From assembly GCA_037176905.1 (NCBI GenBank), contig JBBBWG010003048.1, positions 1 through 32,078 of the forward strand: 32,078 nt of DNA. Reading direction: 5' to 3'. The notes under the pieces are model-generated. The model searched no databases, was not told the DNA's origin, and was given only the letters and a program-made list of their open reading frames with translations. Each line of letters begins with the position of its first letter. The stretch's first letter is position 1. The stretch is from Azolla pinnata. Its lineage: Eukaryota > Streptophyta > Polypodiopsida > Salviniales > Salviniaceae. A program made the position numbers and the translations under genes. Shown here in pieces: positions 1-11,594 of this stretch.

Positions 1-305
1 GTCGACTATCGAGGCCTTAACAAGGTAACGATCCGCAACCGGTCTTAACAAGGTTCATCCGCCACTCCAAATCTCCTATTGGGTCACCAATCTTGTATGT
101 CAAGAAGAAGGATGGATCCTTGCGCCTCTGCGTCGACTATCGAGGCCTTGACAAGGTAACGATCCGCAACCGGTCTTAACAAGGTTCATCCGCCACTCCA
201 AATCTCCTATCGGGTCACCAATCTTGTATGTCAAAAAGAAGGATGGATCATTGCGCCTCTGTGTTGACTATCGAGGCCTTAACAAGGTAATGATCCACAA
301 CTGTT
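1..305 (+). repeat. Local tandem repeat, period 131 bp
   Basis: A unit beginning GTCGACTATCGAGGCC starts at 1, 132 and 263. The first two copies are almost identical over their whole length and the third continues into the reverse transcriptase region of the Ty3 fossil. The near identity points to a recent local duplication. It may extend beyond the left window edge. Confidence 0.85.
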
Positions 306-2910
306 ACCCATTGCCATTGATCCCAGAGCTTTTGGACCGCCTCCGAACTGGACAAGTGTTTTCACAAATCGATTTACGGGGGGAGCTTACAATTTGGTCC
401 GTATTCGTCCAGGCGACGAATGGAAGACAGCGTTTCACACCAGATATGGTTTGTTCGAGTATCGTGTCATGCCTTTCGGTCTCACCAATGCCCTAACTGT
501 CTTCCAACACATGATAAATGATATTTTCCGGGAATATCTCGACCAATTCCTGGTGGCCTATTTAGATGATATTCTCATCTACTCTCCGGATCTCCACATC
601 CATGAGTAACATGTATGTCTAGTGCTGTCAAAACTTCAGGAGCATGGTCTTTATGCCAAATGCGAGAAGTGTGTGTTCAATAAGCATTCAGTGGAGTTTT
701 TGGGTTATATCATCTCCCCCACCCGGAAAGTGGCCGCAATCCAAGAATGGCAACCCCCCACCCGGGTAAGAGACCTTCAATCTTTTCTTGGCTTTGCGAA
801 TTTTTATCGTCGCTTTATTAAGGGATTCTCTAGTATTGTACAACCCTTGGTTGCACTCACCTGGAAGGACCGACCATTCACTTGGACATCGGCGGAACAC
901 AAGGCATTTGTGACCCTTAAATCAGCTTTTATGACTGCTCCGGTACTGCTTCACGTTGACCCAACGAAGCCCTTCATAGTTGAAACAGATGCGTCAGACT
1001 TCGCTATCGGCACGATACTCTTATAGCCTGGCAACAATGGGGTACACCATCTAGTAGCTTTTTACTCTCGCAAATTCACAGTTTCGGAAATCAACTACCC
1101 GATCTATGACAAGGAACTTGCAACCATCATCTCAGCTTTTGAGGAATGGAGGTCTTATCTCGCTGGGGCCCAACACCGTGTTAAAGTCATCACCGACCAC
1201 AAGAACCTTCTTTATTTTGCTTCTACCCGCACCTTGAATCGTCATCAAGCCTGATGGTCAATCTTCCTCGCTGACTACGACTTTGAAATCAAGTTCTGTC
1301 TGGGGAACCGTCATAGTACAGCTGATGCTCTTTCCAGGCGCCCGGAACTTGCACCTCACCCCGGTGACAAAGCTTACGACGAACAGTCTAAATGCTTGTT
1401 AACCCCTGATCAAGTTCAAATCTCTGCAATGTATGTACTCCAAGATGAGACCCTCCTTGCTGAGATCTCTAAGGCAACCATCGCCGACCGCTTTGCTCAA
1501 GAAATCAAAGCAAGTCTCGAGGATCCAACCTCTCGATCACCCCGGGATGATCTCAATAAATTCTCTCTTCATGATGGGTTACTCCTTTTAAGCAACCTCG
1601 TCTATGTCCCGGAGGGACCGTGCCGAGTTCGTGTCATATCATAATGCCATGACAATTTACTTGTGGGCCACTTTAGAGTCGCCAAAACTTTAGAGCTCAT
1701 CTCTCGGACTTACTGGTGGCCCCAATAGTGGAAACTCATCTAAGCTTTTCACCAAGTCTTGTGATATCTGTTCTCGGTCCAAAACAACCCGTCATCGTCC
1801 ATACGGACTGCTTCAACCTCTCCCACTTCTTGATCGGCCTTGGTCATCCATATCTATGGACTTCATCACCGACCTACCACCATCGGGGGGACATGATTCA
1901 ATCTTGGTAGTCGTGGATCGATTTACCAAAATGACGCATTTTATACCTTGTTCTAAAGCCATCTATGAAGCAGCGACTGCGAATCTCATTCTAGCGAATG
2001 TGGTGCCCCTCCATGGATTGCCCGATCATCATCTCTGATCGTGGTCCACCATTTATTTCCCATTTTTGCAAACGACTCTTCAAAATTCTCAGTACCACCA
2101 CCAAGCTCTCGACGGCATTCCACCCACAAACAGATGGCGAAACAGAACACATCAATCAAGTACTAGAGCAATATCTGCGATGTGTGGTAAGCTACCAGCA
2201 AGATGATTAGAGTACGCTCCTCCCATTGGCGGAATTCGTTTATAATAACACCCTTCATTCATCTATTGGAACCTCCCCCTTCTTTGTCAACTTTGGTTTC
2301 CACCCTCGCTTCAGCATATCTCTTCCCTCTGGTTCAGTAAACCTTTCGGTTGAAGAGCAGGCGTGTCGTCTGAAGGACATCCACCAAGATCTAACTCTTG
2401 AGTTAGTTAATGCGCAGAACTAGCAAAAGTCAACCGCCAACAATCTACTAGTGCCCGCGCCCAATTTTCAAGTGGGCGACATGGTATGGCTTTTATGGCG
2501 GAACATTACGACCACTCGTCCATGTTCAAAGCTCGATTATACAAAATTAGGTCCTTTCCGTATCTCCGAGCGCATCAATCCTGTGGCCTACCGACTCGAC
2601 CTCCCGCCACACTATCACATCTATAACGTTTTCCATGTATCCCTCTTGGAAGTCTACCATCCTTCCGTCCTTCCAGGGCGGCAACACAGTCGACCCTCGA
2701 CCATCAGGCTCATGTTTGTGGATGAGTATGAAGTTGAAAAAATCTTTGACTCCAAGTTGGTACGTCAAAAACTCTATTATCTGGTACTTTGGAAGGGATA
2801 TCCGATATCGGAAGCTACTTGGTCCAATGCAGCTCAGGTGGTTCGTGATTTTAATCTTCGCTATCCACACAAACCTTCGCCGCCTAGAAGACAGCGCTAA
2901 ACAGGGGGGA

Positions 2911-3355
2911 TGATGTCAGGGACAAGTCACATGACATACATTTCATCACATGCATGTAAGCATGGACCATGCACATGACATGTCATGGACAATGAGAATA
3001 GCACATGACATGGATGTGATGGACATGCATTGTATCACATGCATGCACGCATTGACCATGCACATGACACATGGCATCACATGCACAACATGACCCATGC
3101 ACATGACACATGACATCACATCCATACAACATGCTTGCATGCCTCTTTGTATAAATAAGACAGTTCACCTTGATTCATTCAAGGTGAACAACACCAGTTA
3201 ATGGTCATCAAGCTTCATGTTTCCGAATCGTCATAACAACAATTATCATAATAGTCATAACAGTATCACCCTTTGATTGTCGCAATAGAGGATCGACAAG
3301 GTGGTCTAAAGTCGGATCCTGAAGGCACGTGTGAGGCGTTGAAGGTAGATCGCTT
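2911..3355 (+). repeat. 3' LTR of the first Ty3 chromovirus
   Basis: The LTR begins TGATGTCAGG directly after the purine tract. U3 (2945-3145) is made of CATG/CACATGACA-rich repeats with a sub-unit near 40 bp (compare 3052 and 3091). A TATA box (TATAAATA) lies at 3150. A 10-bp perfect inverted repeat with a 5-nt loop follows at 3164-3188. The second arm starts AAGGTGAACAACACC at 3181, 31 nt after the TATA box, so it is the likely transcript start. The exact right end is uncertain because no second LTR is available for comparison; it must end before the psbA fragment. Confidence 0.75.
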
Positions 3356-3497
3356 CTCATTTTCCAGGCTGAACATAACATCCTTATGCATTCTTTTCAC
3401 ATGTTGGGTGTTGCTGGCGTATTCGGCGGCTTTCTATTCAGTGTTATGCATGGTTCTTTGGTAACTTCTAGTTTGATCAACGAAACTACTGAGAATG
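3356..3497 (+). pseudogene. psbA: Nuclear plastid DNA fragment: psbA (photosystem II D1), helix D region
   Basis: The plus strand encodes a stretch clearly matching plastid D1 from about residue 185 to 230 ([38 protein letters not shown]). This is the transmembrane helix D region and includes the positions of His190, His198 and the iron ligand His215. Several residues differ from the invariant plastid protein (Pro to Ser after MH, Ser to Phe, Ala to Val), and these three changes are C-to-T, as expected of a methylated, decaying nuclear copy. It has no start, no end and no promoter. It sits exactly between the Ty3 LTR on the left and the Ty1/copia RNase H region on the right, and is opposite in orientation to the copia element. 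Confidence 0.92.
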
Positions 3498-5965
3498 TAC
3501 TCTACCTCTATGGAGCTATCTGCTGTGCATTCTTGCTACTTCAATTTCCACGATATAGCTCCGTTTGTGATCCTGAAGACATAACTGGAACTTAATTTCC
3601 GGTCGTCGGCGTTTCTTGCAAAGTCCTAATCTGTAAAGCCTATCAGCTCCAAATTTGATGTCTGATCTGTGAATGGTCTGAATGTCAAGGATCGATCTAT
3701 TGTGCCTATCTGGACTTGCCATGTAGCGGCTTGTAACTCTGACTGCATGTGCGAGGTCAAGTCGGGCTGCCACCATGGCATACATTAGGTTGCCGACTGC
3801 TGATGCGTAGGGCACCTTGGCTATTTGCTCCAAGTTTGTTCGGGAGGCCGAACTATATGATTTCTGAAGTCAGATTGCTGCATGTAGGGGGGTTTGACAC
3901 TCCTTTGGAGTTCTGCATGTTGAAGCATTGTAGAATCTTCCTGACATAGTTAGACTGGAACAATGTGAGTGTCTGATCCGATCGGTTGCGAGTGATGCGC
4001 ATACCAAGTATGTGTTTGGCTGGTCCAAGATCCTTCATAGCAAACTTTTTGTTCAACTTCTGCTTCAAGTCGGAAATCGCTGCCTTGTCCTTCCCTTATA
4101 GGAGTATCGTCCACATATAGAGCTAAGTATATGAAAAAGCCATTGGAAAGGGCCTTTGTGTACAAACATGGGTCGGGATCCGATCTCCTGTAATCTAAAG
4201 ATATGATGTAAGAGTCAAACTTCTCATACCATTTCCTCGGTGCTTGCTTTAAGCCATATAGGCTTTTCTTGAGCTTGAAGACTAAATTTTCCTTGCCTGG
4301 TTCCGTAAATTCGGTTGGCTGCTACATGTAGATTTCTTCGTCCAAGTCCCCGTGTAGGAATGTTGTTTGACTTCCATCTGTTCCAGCTCCAAGTCCTCTA
4401 TTGATGCTATTTTGAGTAAGAGATAAAGTGTTGTCATCTTCACCACTGGTGAGGAGTTCGTCATAATCCCCTCCTTTTTCCTATTTGAAGCTTTTAGCAA
4501 CAAGTTGGGGTTTGTATTTGGGGTGGTCAGATCCTACAGTGTAGTTCAGTTTGTATACCCATTTGCAAGGTAATGCCTTGGTGTCAGATCGTGGGGGTAC
4601 TAGATCCCATGTCTTATTCTAATGAATTGCATCCATCTCTGATTTCATGGCTTGCTGCCATGTGTCTGAATCTGGTGCAGACGTTGCCTTTGTAAAAGAA
4701 GATTGTTCTCCAACATCTGTGAAGTTGACATATGCGAGACTTGGGGTGTAGAACTCCAGTGCTCATCGGGTTCGTTCAGATCTTCTAAGTGCTAGGGCGG
4801 GAGTGGTCGGATCCTGATCCTGTGTCAGATCTATTTGAGCTGGGTCGGGTTGTTGGGGATTGATCAGGACGTTCCGTCTTTGAATAACCGGGATCGGGTT
4901 GGAGTTTGTAAAGGTGATGGGTCGGAATTCTTGGTCGATTGGTCAAGTCCGAAGCATGGTGCCTTAGTTGAAGACAACGTCGCTTCTTCTCAACAGCTTT
5001 TGCTGCTCCGGGTCCCATAGCTTGTAACCGATTCCTCCCTTTGTTCCATATCCTAGGAAAATATAACATTTGGAATGGGGAGATAATTTTTCACATTAAT
5101 CTCTGGGTGTTAACGCATATCCCTCACATCGGAAAATCCGAAGCCTATCGTAATTCGGCTTCTTTTCTAACTAAAGCTTTTGCAGTACCTATAGATTAAT
5201 GGGCTTAGATGGAGACAAATTTAGGGTATATACCACAGTGTTACGTGCTTCCGCCCAAAATCCGAGAGTCTGTCTAGCATGTTGGAGGATTGTTGTTACT
5301 CTCTCTCGTAAAGTCCGATTCATCCTTTCTGCTACGCCGTTCTGCATTGGAGTGTAAGGCGTTGTCCTCTGATGAAGGATTTACTTTTCCTCTAGTTTTT
5401 TGCTAATGTGTGCCAATTGACAAAAGCTCAAAATGCTTTATCCTTTGATTTGAGCGGGTAGGCCCAGACTTTTTGGGTTGCATCATCGATGAAGGTGATG
5501 AAGTATAAAGTTCCTTTGATTGAGCTTTGAGGCATCGGGCCATAGATGTTAGAATGGGCAAGTTTAAGAGGAGGCGTGATTGGATCATAATATAGAGAGT
5601 GAGATGTCCAAATTTGCTTCCCATATTGACAAAACTCATAGAAGTCAAATTTTGTGTGACATTTAAGACTCGAAATCTAGCCCAAAGATATTAACTTTTT
5701 CATTCTAGTAGGTGACAAATGGGCTAACTACCTGTGTCACAATTCTAAGTTTGAGAACTCGGTTATGTGTAGAGAGGATTCTTGGAATATTACAACTAAG
5801 AGATAAAGGTTGTTATACTCAGTCCCATGGCCGATGTGGAGACTACCCTTGTTAATCCTCTAGGCCGCATCTCAGAATTGTCTGGTACCTTGTGTCGGAA
5901 AGTTGGCCGATTGAAATAAGACTCTTTGTTTGGTTAGGTATGTGTCTTCTTGTTGCGGGAGGAAC
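3498..5965 (-). mobile_element. Ty1/copia fossil (Tork/TNT1-like), integrase to RNase H part
   Basis: Minus-strand Ty1/copia pol remains. From right to left: GAG-pre-integrase and integrase core (about 5400-5800, with HSNIYGPM and YFITFIDDA), late integrase (about 5200-5330), reverse transcriptase (about 3850-4720, with MKDLGPAKHILGM and a LYVDD box), and RNase H (3500-3840, VPYASAVGNLMYAM, then the SSIEVEYI equivalent of the family's STEAEY box). The motif style is that of the Tork/TNT1 lineage. It carries many breaks and is long dead. The right end at about 5965 abuts the LTR of a Ty3 element; the copia protease and gag pieces reappear on the other side of that element, so this is one copia copy split by an insertion. 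No 3' LTR is visible: the element stops at the psbA fragment. Confidence 0.88.
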
Positions 5966-6288
5966 TATCACAGATAGATACAGAAGAGCAAAACAGGGTT
6001 AGGTAAGGGCACAAGAGATAAATGAGAAGAAAATATATAAAGTTGAGTATTCATTTTGTAACTGGTGTTGTTCACCTTGATTGGAACCCCTGTATTTATA
6101 CAATTCAAGAACTCCTGCATGTATACAAGATGAAGGTCCTGCATGCAAGAACAGGGAGATTCATGCATAAGCTTCTAGAAAGTTCTAGAACTTTCAAGAA
6201 CATCAAAAAGAGATATTAACTCTATATATATTATTATAATTTTATGTTTGATCAAGCAGCTAAAATAATTGATTTTATAGACAAGACA
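5966..6288 (-). repeat. 3' LTR of the nested Ty3 chromovirus
   Basis: About 323 bp. In element orientation it starts TGTCTTGTC after the purine tract GAAGGGAAGATAA (plus 6289-6301). The other edge (TATCACAG at 5966) aligns with TGTCACAG at 11595 of the partner LTR. It holds a TATA box and AAGGTGAACAACACC, as in the other two chromovirus LTRs. Confidence 0.8.
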
Positions 6289-7989
6289 TTATCTTCCCTT
6301 CAAGGCCACTCTCGAAAACGTCGCCTTAGTTTTTGTGGATAATGTTTATAAAATGCATGAACTATATCGGGGGCATGCTTGAGATAGTGTATTGGCTCTC
6401 ATGTTGTTTTGGAGATAAGGTACCTTTACAAAGGACGAGGTATTGAAGTTTGCGACGGAAGAGACGAGTATTAAGAATTTGTTCGACCTTATATTTTTCT
6501 TCGATTGAGAGTTGAATCAGTGGTGGAGGGAGGGGAAGGGTGCCGATTCGGGATTTCAGATAAATGATGAGCTTCAAGAAGGGAGACATAAAAGACATTA
6601 TGATTACAAAAATGGGTTGGTAACTCTAAGTGGACAGCCATGATACCAATTTTCTCGATGACTAAAAAAGGCTTAACTTCTTGTAATCGAGCTTCGTATA
6701 CGGACGAGCTGTAACAATATTGTGATAGAGAGGCCAAACAAAGTCATCTACCTCGAATCGTGGGGCATCTGAGTGAAATGATCTGCTTCCACCTTATAGC
6801 GTTTGCTAGCGAGGGTAAGCTCCAAGGAATGGTCACGATGGACATCTTCCAAGAGACGTGTCCGGTCCTTCGCGAAAGGATTGACAAAATAAGAGGGAAG
6901 TTAAATGTTGAAGAGGGGTTGGAGACCGTAGTTTACGAAAAATAGAGTAACACCTGTATACACATGTAGAGAGTTGTTGTAGGCGAACTCGGCAAGTGGG
7001 ATAAGGTCAACCTATTTATTTTGTTTGCAACTAAGTGAACACCAAAATGATCGACAAGCAGATTGTCGTGACACTTTTGGAGCACCTTAGTTGAGCACGG
7101 ACCTTTCGGGATATACAAAAGATTATCTCGAAACAACAGGTTATCCTGAAATGTAAAACGACCTAAATTTACCCTTTTGGATTCATGGGAGCGGTTTGTG
7201 ATACTTGCCTTGACCTCTATCGTGAACTTGTCAATCGTAGTGGCTTTTGCTATTTTCTTAAGCAAAGAGTCATCCTGGATCAAACAAGTTGCGAAGTTGT
7301 GGAATTGGTCAAGCTTTGACAAACTTTGGGACAGTTGGACATAGACTTCATCATCCGGGGTGAGCTCGAACTCAGATCGGTGAGACAAGACATCGGCTTT
7401 CCTGTGTTGAGCACCAGGTCGAAAGATTATCTCGAAATCATAGTCTGCCAAGAAGGTTGACCAACGTGCCTGTCTACAATTTAAAGTTCGTGTGGTAAAG
7501 AAGTACATTAGATTTTTAGATCTGTAACTACTTGGATACGATGTTGCGCCCCGGTCAAGTAAGACCTCCATTCTTTGGAAGCAGTAATGATAGCGAGAAA
7601 CTCCTTGTTATATATGGGGTAGTTGATTTTTGGGGCAGTGAACTTGCACGAGTAGTAAGCCACTGGGTGAAGCACATTAACCTCATCTAGTTGGGAGAAG
7701 ATTGCCCCAATGGAAAAATTGGAAGCATCCGTTTCAATGTAAAAAGGCTTAGTTGGGTCAAGATGAAGAAGCACCAGTGCTGTTGTTAAGGCTTGTTTTA
7801 GCAAGTCAAATGTCGTTTGTGCCGTTGTTGTCCATTCGAATGTAGTATCATTGTAAGTAAAAGCAATGAGAGATTGTGCGATCACCAAAAATCCTTTAAT
7901 AAAGCGTCGATAAAAATTGACAAAACCAACAAAGGATTACACCTTTCGTACTCAAGTTCGAACGACTCACTCTCGGATAGTTTTAACCT

Positions 7990-8540
7990 TCCATGTGTCT
8001 TTCTGAAAGGTTAACTCGATGAAAGCGGATCTGCATTCCTTTTCAAGGGTTTATCTTGCCTTTTTTTCTCCTCAAGAGAAGAGATTGGCGTGTCGACTGG
8101 CGATGAGGATTTTGATATGCTGTGAGGAACTGATGAAGCGGGTCTGATATAATGAACTGGCTTCTAGGCGGTAAGCCTGGGCGTTCCGTGTGAAGTCTCC
8201 CCTCTCGTCCCTTACAAGTCCTAGGTTTGCTTGCTTGTCAGAGTTTGATTCGCTCTCATCAGTCGAAGGGGGATCTCTGACAATTTCGCTACTCCTCAAG
8301 TGACTCTTCCGGCGCACTTGTCTCGTTGACATGAGCACGCTTTCGGTCACAAGAGTTAGATTGTGCACAAACAAAATTGTTAAAAACTACTTTTCGCGAA
8401 TTGACCCCGAATTTACCTGCCCGGATCAAAAGGCTGGCTCATGGGGAAGCAGAATGCCGCAATGCATATGGTCTCGTTCGTTGGCCCATCGTTGGTTGGT
8501 TGTTGAGAACGGCCGGCCGGCAAGCAAAATTTCAACTGAA
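7990..8540. other. Unidentified insert inside the Ty3 fossil
   Basis: Reverse transcriptase similarity is lost at about 8540 (after the GYVISTQGVTIEVLSDW region, minus strand) and resumes at about 7955 (SFVGF/NFYRRFI-type region). The roughly 550 bp between them show no retroelement similarity that I recognise and are locally CpG-rich (for example GGCCGGCCGG near 8511). One minus-strand stretch stays open for 100 codons (8072-8374, includes SHLRSSEIVRDPPSTDESES). It could be an organelle-derived fragment, another LTR, or captured host sequence. I cannot assign it. Confidence 0.5.
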
Positions 8541-8989
8541 CCCCCCAATCGCTCAAGACTTCGATTGTGACTCCCTGTGTTGAGATAACATATCCAAGTA
8601 ACTCCATAGAAGTACGACCAAATTCACACTTTTCAATTTTGGCATAGAGTCAATGTTCTGGAGGTTTGTCGAGAACTAACTTGAAATGGTGGGTGTGCCC
8701 CTAGTTAATATTCGAAGAGAATACCAAGATGTCATCAAGATAGATTACAACAAAGTGATCTAGATATTATCGAAAGATAACATTTAGTATATTGTGGGAG
8801 CATTCGTGAGGCCAAAAAGGCATTACCTTATACTCGAAATGATCGTAGCGCGTTTGAAAGGTGGTTTTCCATTTATCTCCAAGTTTGATCCGCACCAAAT
8901 TGTATGCTCCCCAAAGGTTGATCTTAAAGAAGATTCGTGCAGTTTGGAGTCGATCCAACAACTTTGGGATGAGAGGTAATGGGTAGCGG

Positions 8990-9636
8990 TGCCGTGTCGT
9001 ACGATGCCGGATCTTCACGTGAGTCGAACGATGACTACTGGGGTCCTGGACGAGGAGAAGTAGAGAATGAAAGAGAGAAGAACAAGATGGATTGTGAAGG
9101 GTTTATAGATTAATTCTCTAGAATTTTGCCGACAAACTCCTAATGATCACTGATGGTGATCTTTAGAATTGATGAGTTGATCCTCTGAATTCTTGAGTTG
9201 ATTTTCTGATACCGAGTTGATGATCAAGGCTTCAACTAGCCCTGCTTATATAGTTATGGGATCAAGGCTTCAACTGAATTCTGATGATCAAGGCTTCAAC
9301 TAGAAGTTATGCATGAATACATGCATGCTAGTTGTGCATGCCCGCATGTCATGCATGCATGCTAGTTGTGCATGCGTGCATGCGCTCATGCACACTAGTC
9401 ATGCGTGCATGCATGCTTTTCTTGTATGAAATGCACATGAACTGCTTCTATGATATGTGGATGTATTTAATTTTATTCATGAGATACAAATGGAGTGGAA
9501 ATATCTCAATTTGATGACGTGGCGGTACAGGGTTTAAGTTCTGCCCTCTACACATATAGTACTAATTTATCAATATGTCATCTATTCTCATATTTTTACT
9601 ATTTTGAAGGGGTATACCGTGTACACTACGACAACA
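8990..9636 (-). mobile_element. Solo-LTR-like insert in the reverse transcriptase region of the nested Ty3 fossil
   Basis: About 647 bp interrupt the reverse transcriptase region. In minus orientation the insert begins TGTTGTCGTAGTG and ends CGTACGACACGGCA, so it has LTR-like TG...CA ends with short related termini. Within it lie a CATGCA-rich stretch (9310-9420), a TATA box (ACTATATAAG, plus 9246-9255) and three copies of AGTTGAAGCCTTGATC (near 9226, 9262 and 9289). Promoter order matches an LTR read on the minus strand. No internal region and no clear target-site duplication, so a solo LTR is the simplest reading. Confidence 0.6.
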
Positions 9637-11581
9637 ATTGTGAATAGTAATCTTATTTAGACCTCGATAGTCAACACAGAGGCGTAAGGAGTCATCTTTC
9701 TTCTTCACGAACAATATCGGAGCTCCTGCTGGCGATTTTGAAGGTTGAATAAAACCCTTTTGAAGGTTCTCGTTGAGATAAGTTTGAAGTGCCTGAGCTC
9801 TAATTTGGACAACCCATAAATTGGGCCAAAGGGGGGGCTAACAACTTCTCGTAAATCAATCGAATAATCATAGGGTCGATATTTGGGCAAGGGATCCACA
9901 TTCTTTTTCTCGAACGCGTCCGAAAGTCCTTATACTTTGACGATAGTGAGTTTATAGTTATCTACATAGGAACTAGAGTGGTCGACTCAAAAGCACAATA
10001 CATGATTGCCTTCATTGAGACTGGGACATGACCATCCACCCTGGAGCTGGTTCTTACTTGCATGGAGAGTTGAGCGCTGTAAACCAATTTGGGCCATTCT
10101 AATGCTGCAACATTAGATACTGGTTTTATCGCTTAATTCTCCGAGTTAGTTTGCGATGTAAGAGTATAAATTGAGTGGTTGTACCAATCGATAATTGGGT
10201 TGTGCCTTCAACTAGGACAAACCGAGTATGATTGGGTGTTATGGTGAAGTGATGATGTAAAACGTCAAGACATTCTAGTGAGATCCCTGAGCTGTAAGAG
10301 GAGTGGGCTAGTGGTTTCTGTAATTGCGTCAGAGGAAAGCATACGCCCATCAATAGTTTCCACTGGAATTGGCTTGGACAACCAGACAAGAAGAAATTTG
10401 TGTTTATGAACGAACGTTTCGTCCATAAAACATGCGGTTGCCCCAAAATCAAGAAGCACTAAGGACTCAGTTGAATTAGATTTGAAATGAATGCTTACTG
10501 AGAAGAAAAAATCATCTGTAGATGTAATGAAACTTTGGGACCAACATGAATTCGGGTTGTCCTACCGTATAGTTCCTAATGTAGTTGGACACCTTCGTTT
10601 TTCAATTGTTGGGGTTGTCTAGCTGTAGAGAATTGTCACCACCCTTTTTTTATTGGGCAGAAACGAATTGGATAGGTGGAAGCGCCACATTATAAACATA
10701 ACCCATTGGTTCGTGGAAACCTTCATCCAGCCTCGGTGAGTGAGGCTCGAGCTTGGTCAATTTCCATCGGCACAGGGTCATTGGGTGACGATGTTGGAGG
10801 GGTCCTCGAAATGGGTTGGCACCTTGATATCATTCATTCCTCTTAACGAAGCTTGAAAAGTTGGCTGTCACAACTGACTGCTTGCGTGATGACTCGCAAT
10901 AAGGAAGTGGGCTCCAGGAAGTTGTGAAATATATTTTTAATATCGCTTCGAAGGCCTCGACAAAAATGGTCACAGAGTGCTTGGTCATCCCACTTAACAT
11001 CACATGCTAATTGTCAAAATTTAAAGGCATAGACAAACACCGGATGCATACCTTGATGTAACAAACAGAGTTTGGTGATGGTTATTCGGCGTCGGTTCGT
11101 ATCCCCAAATGTTACTTCGAACTCTATAAAAAAGGCAAGAAAGGTTTGTATAAGTGATGATGATGTTTCGACCACTGGTGTGAACCAGGCTTGCGCAACT
11201 CCTGAGAGAAGGATCCCAATGAGACCAACTTGACGAAAGTCACCCGAATATCATTGGGGCTATAGTTGGATAATAACCTTCGAAAGCACGTGCTCGTGCC
11301 ATCGAACTTGTCAGGCAAACTAACTTTGGGCTTTAAGCTTGAAGAGGGATTGAGAGGAGTCGGAGAAAGACTTGATAAGAGACTAGGCTCTACACGGAGA
11401 AGATTTGTTGATGTAAAACAAGAGTGAGTTTTTTCTTTCTCGAGTTCTATCGGCATTCTAACTTGAAGTTTCCGTAGTGACTCCCGAAGGTTGTTATTCT
11501 CAAGTTGAAGTTGATACATGGCTTCCATAAGCTGATTGAATCTCTTGGTAGAATCTAACGTGCTGAGGCTTGGGAAATGGG

Positions 11582-11592
11582 AAGGTGAACAA
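11582..11592 (-). other. Primer-binding site of the self-priming type
   Basis: In element orientation the LTR ends CTGTGACA and two bases later reads TTGTTCACCTT. This is perfectly complementary over 11 nt to AAGGTGAACAA, the predicted first bases of the element's own transcript (plus 11697-11707, about 32 nt from the TATA box). No tRNA-type TGG start is seen. In the Tf1/sushi group an 11-nt match between the mRNA 5' end and the PBS is the known hallmark of self-primed reverse transcription. Confidence 0.75.
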
Positions 11593-11594
11593 AT

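Larger units (their letters stand above)
1..3355 (+). mobile_element. Ty3/gypsy chromovirus fossil (Tf1/sushi/Tcn1-like), 3' part with 3' LTR
   Basis: The 3' half of a Ty3/gypsy element, cut by the left window edge. Parts seen in order on the plus strand: reverse transcriptase (from about 224, with the VDYRGLNK region and an [10 protein letters not shown] active-site box), RNase H (to about 1370), a zinc-binding-type integrase N-terminus (about 1640-1720), integrase core (about 1850-2400, DFITDLPPS and VVVDRFTKMTHFIP), and a C-terminal chromodomain (about 2715-2865, VEKIFDSK...YLVLWKGY). A purine tract at 2900-2910 precedes the 3' LTR at 2911. The RT style and chromodomain recall the Tf1/sushi/Tcn1 group rather than the usual seed-plant chromoviruses. 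The coding region is broken, with roughly ten breaks, so this is an old, inactive copy. The 5' LTR, gag and protease lie outside the window. Confidence 0.9.

Noticed and set aside
3273-3464. Possible small membrane protein on the plus strand
   Set aside because: It overlaps the psbA fragment in a different frame; the hydrophobicity is that of the plastid sequence.
8120-8150. CTGATGA core recalling a hammerhead ribozyme, sought because Penelope-like elements can carry them
   Set aside because: No GAAA partner core or flanking stems in the right arrangement, and it is far from the Penelope-like element.
9332-9514. 60-codon open stretch rich in Cys, Met and His
   Set aside because: It lies in the CATGCA-rich U3 of the solo-LTR candidate; the composition comes from the repeat.
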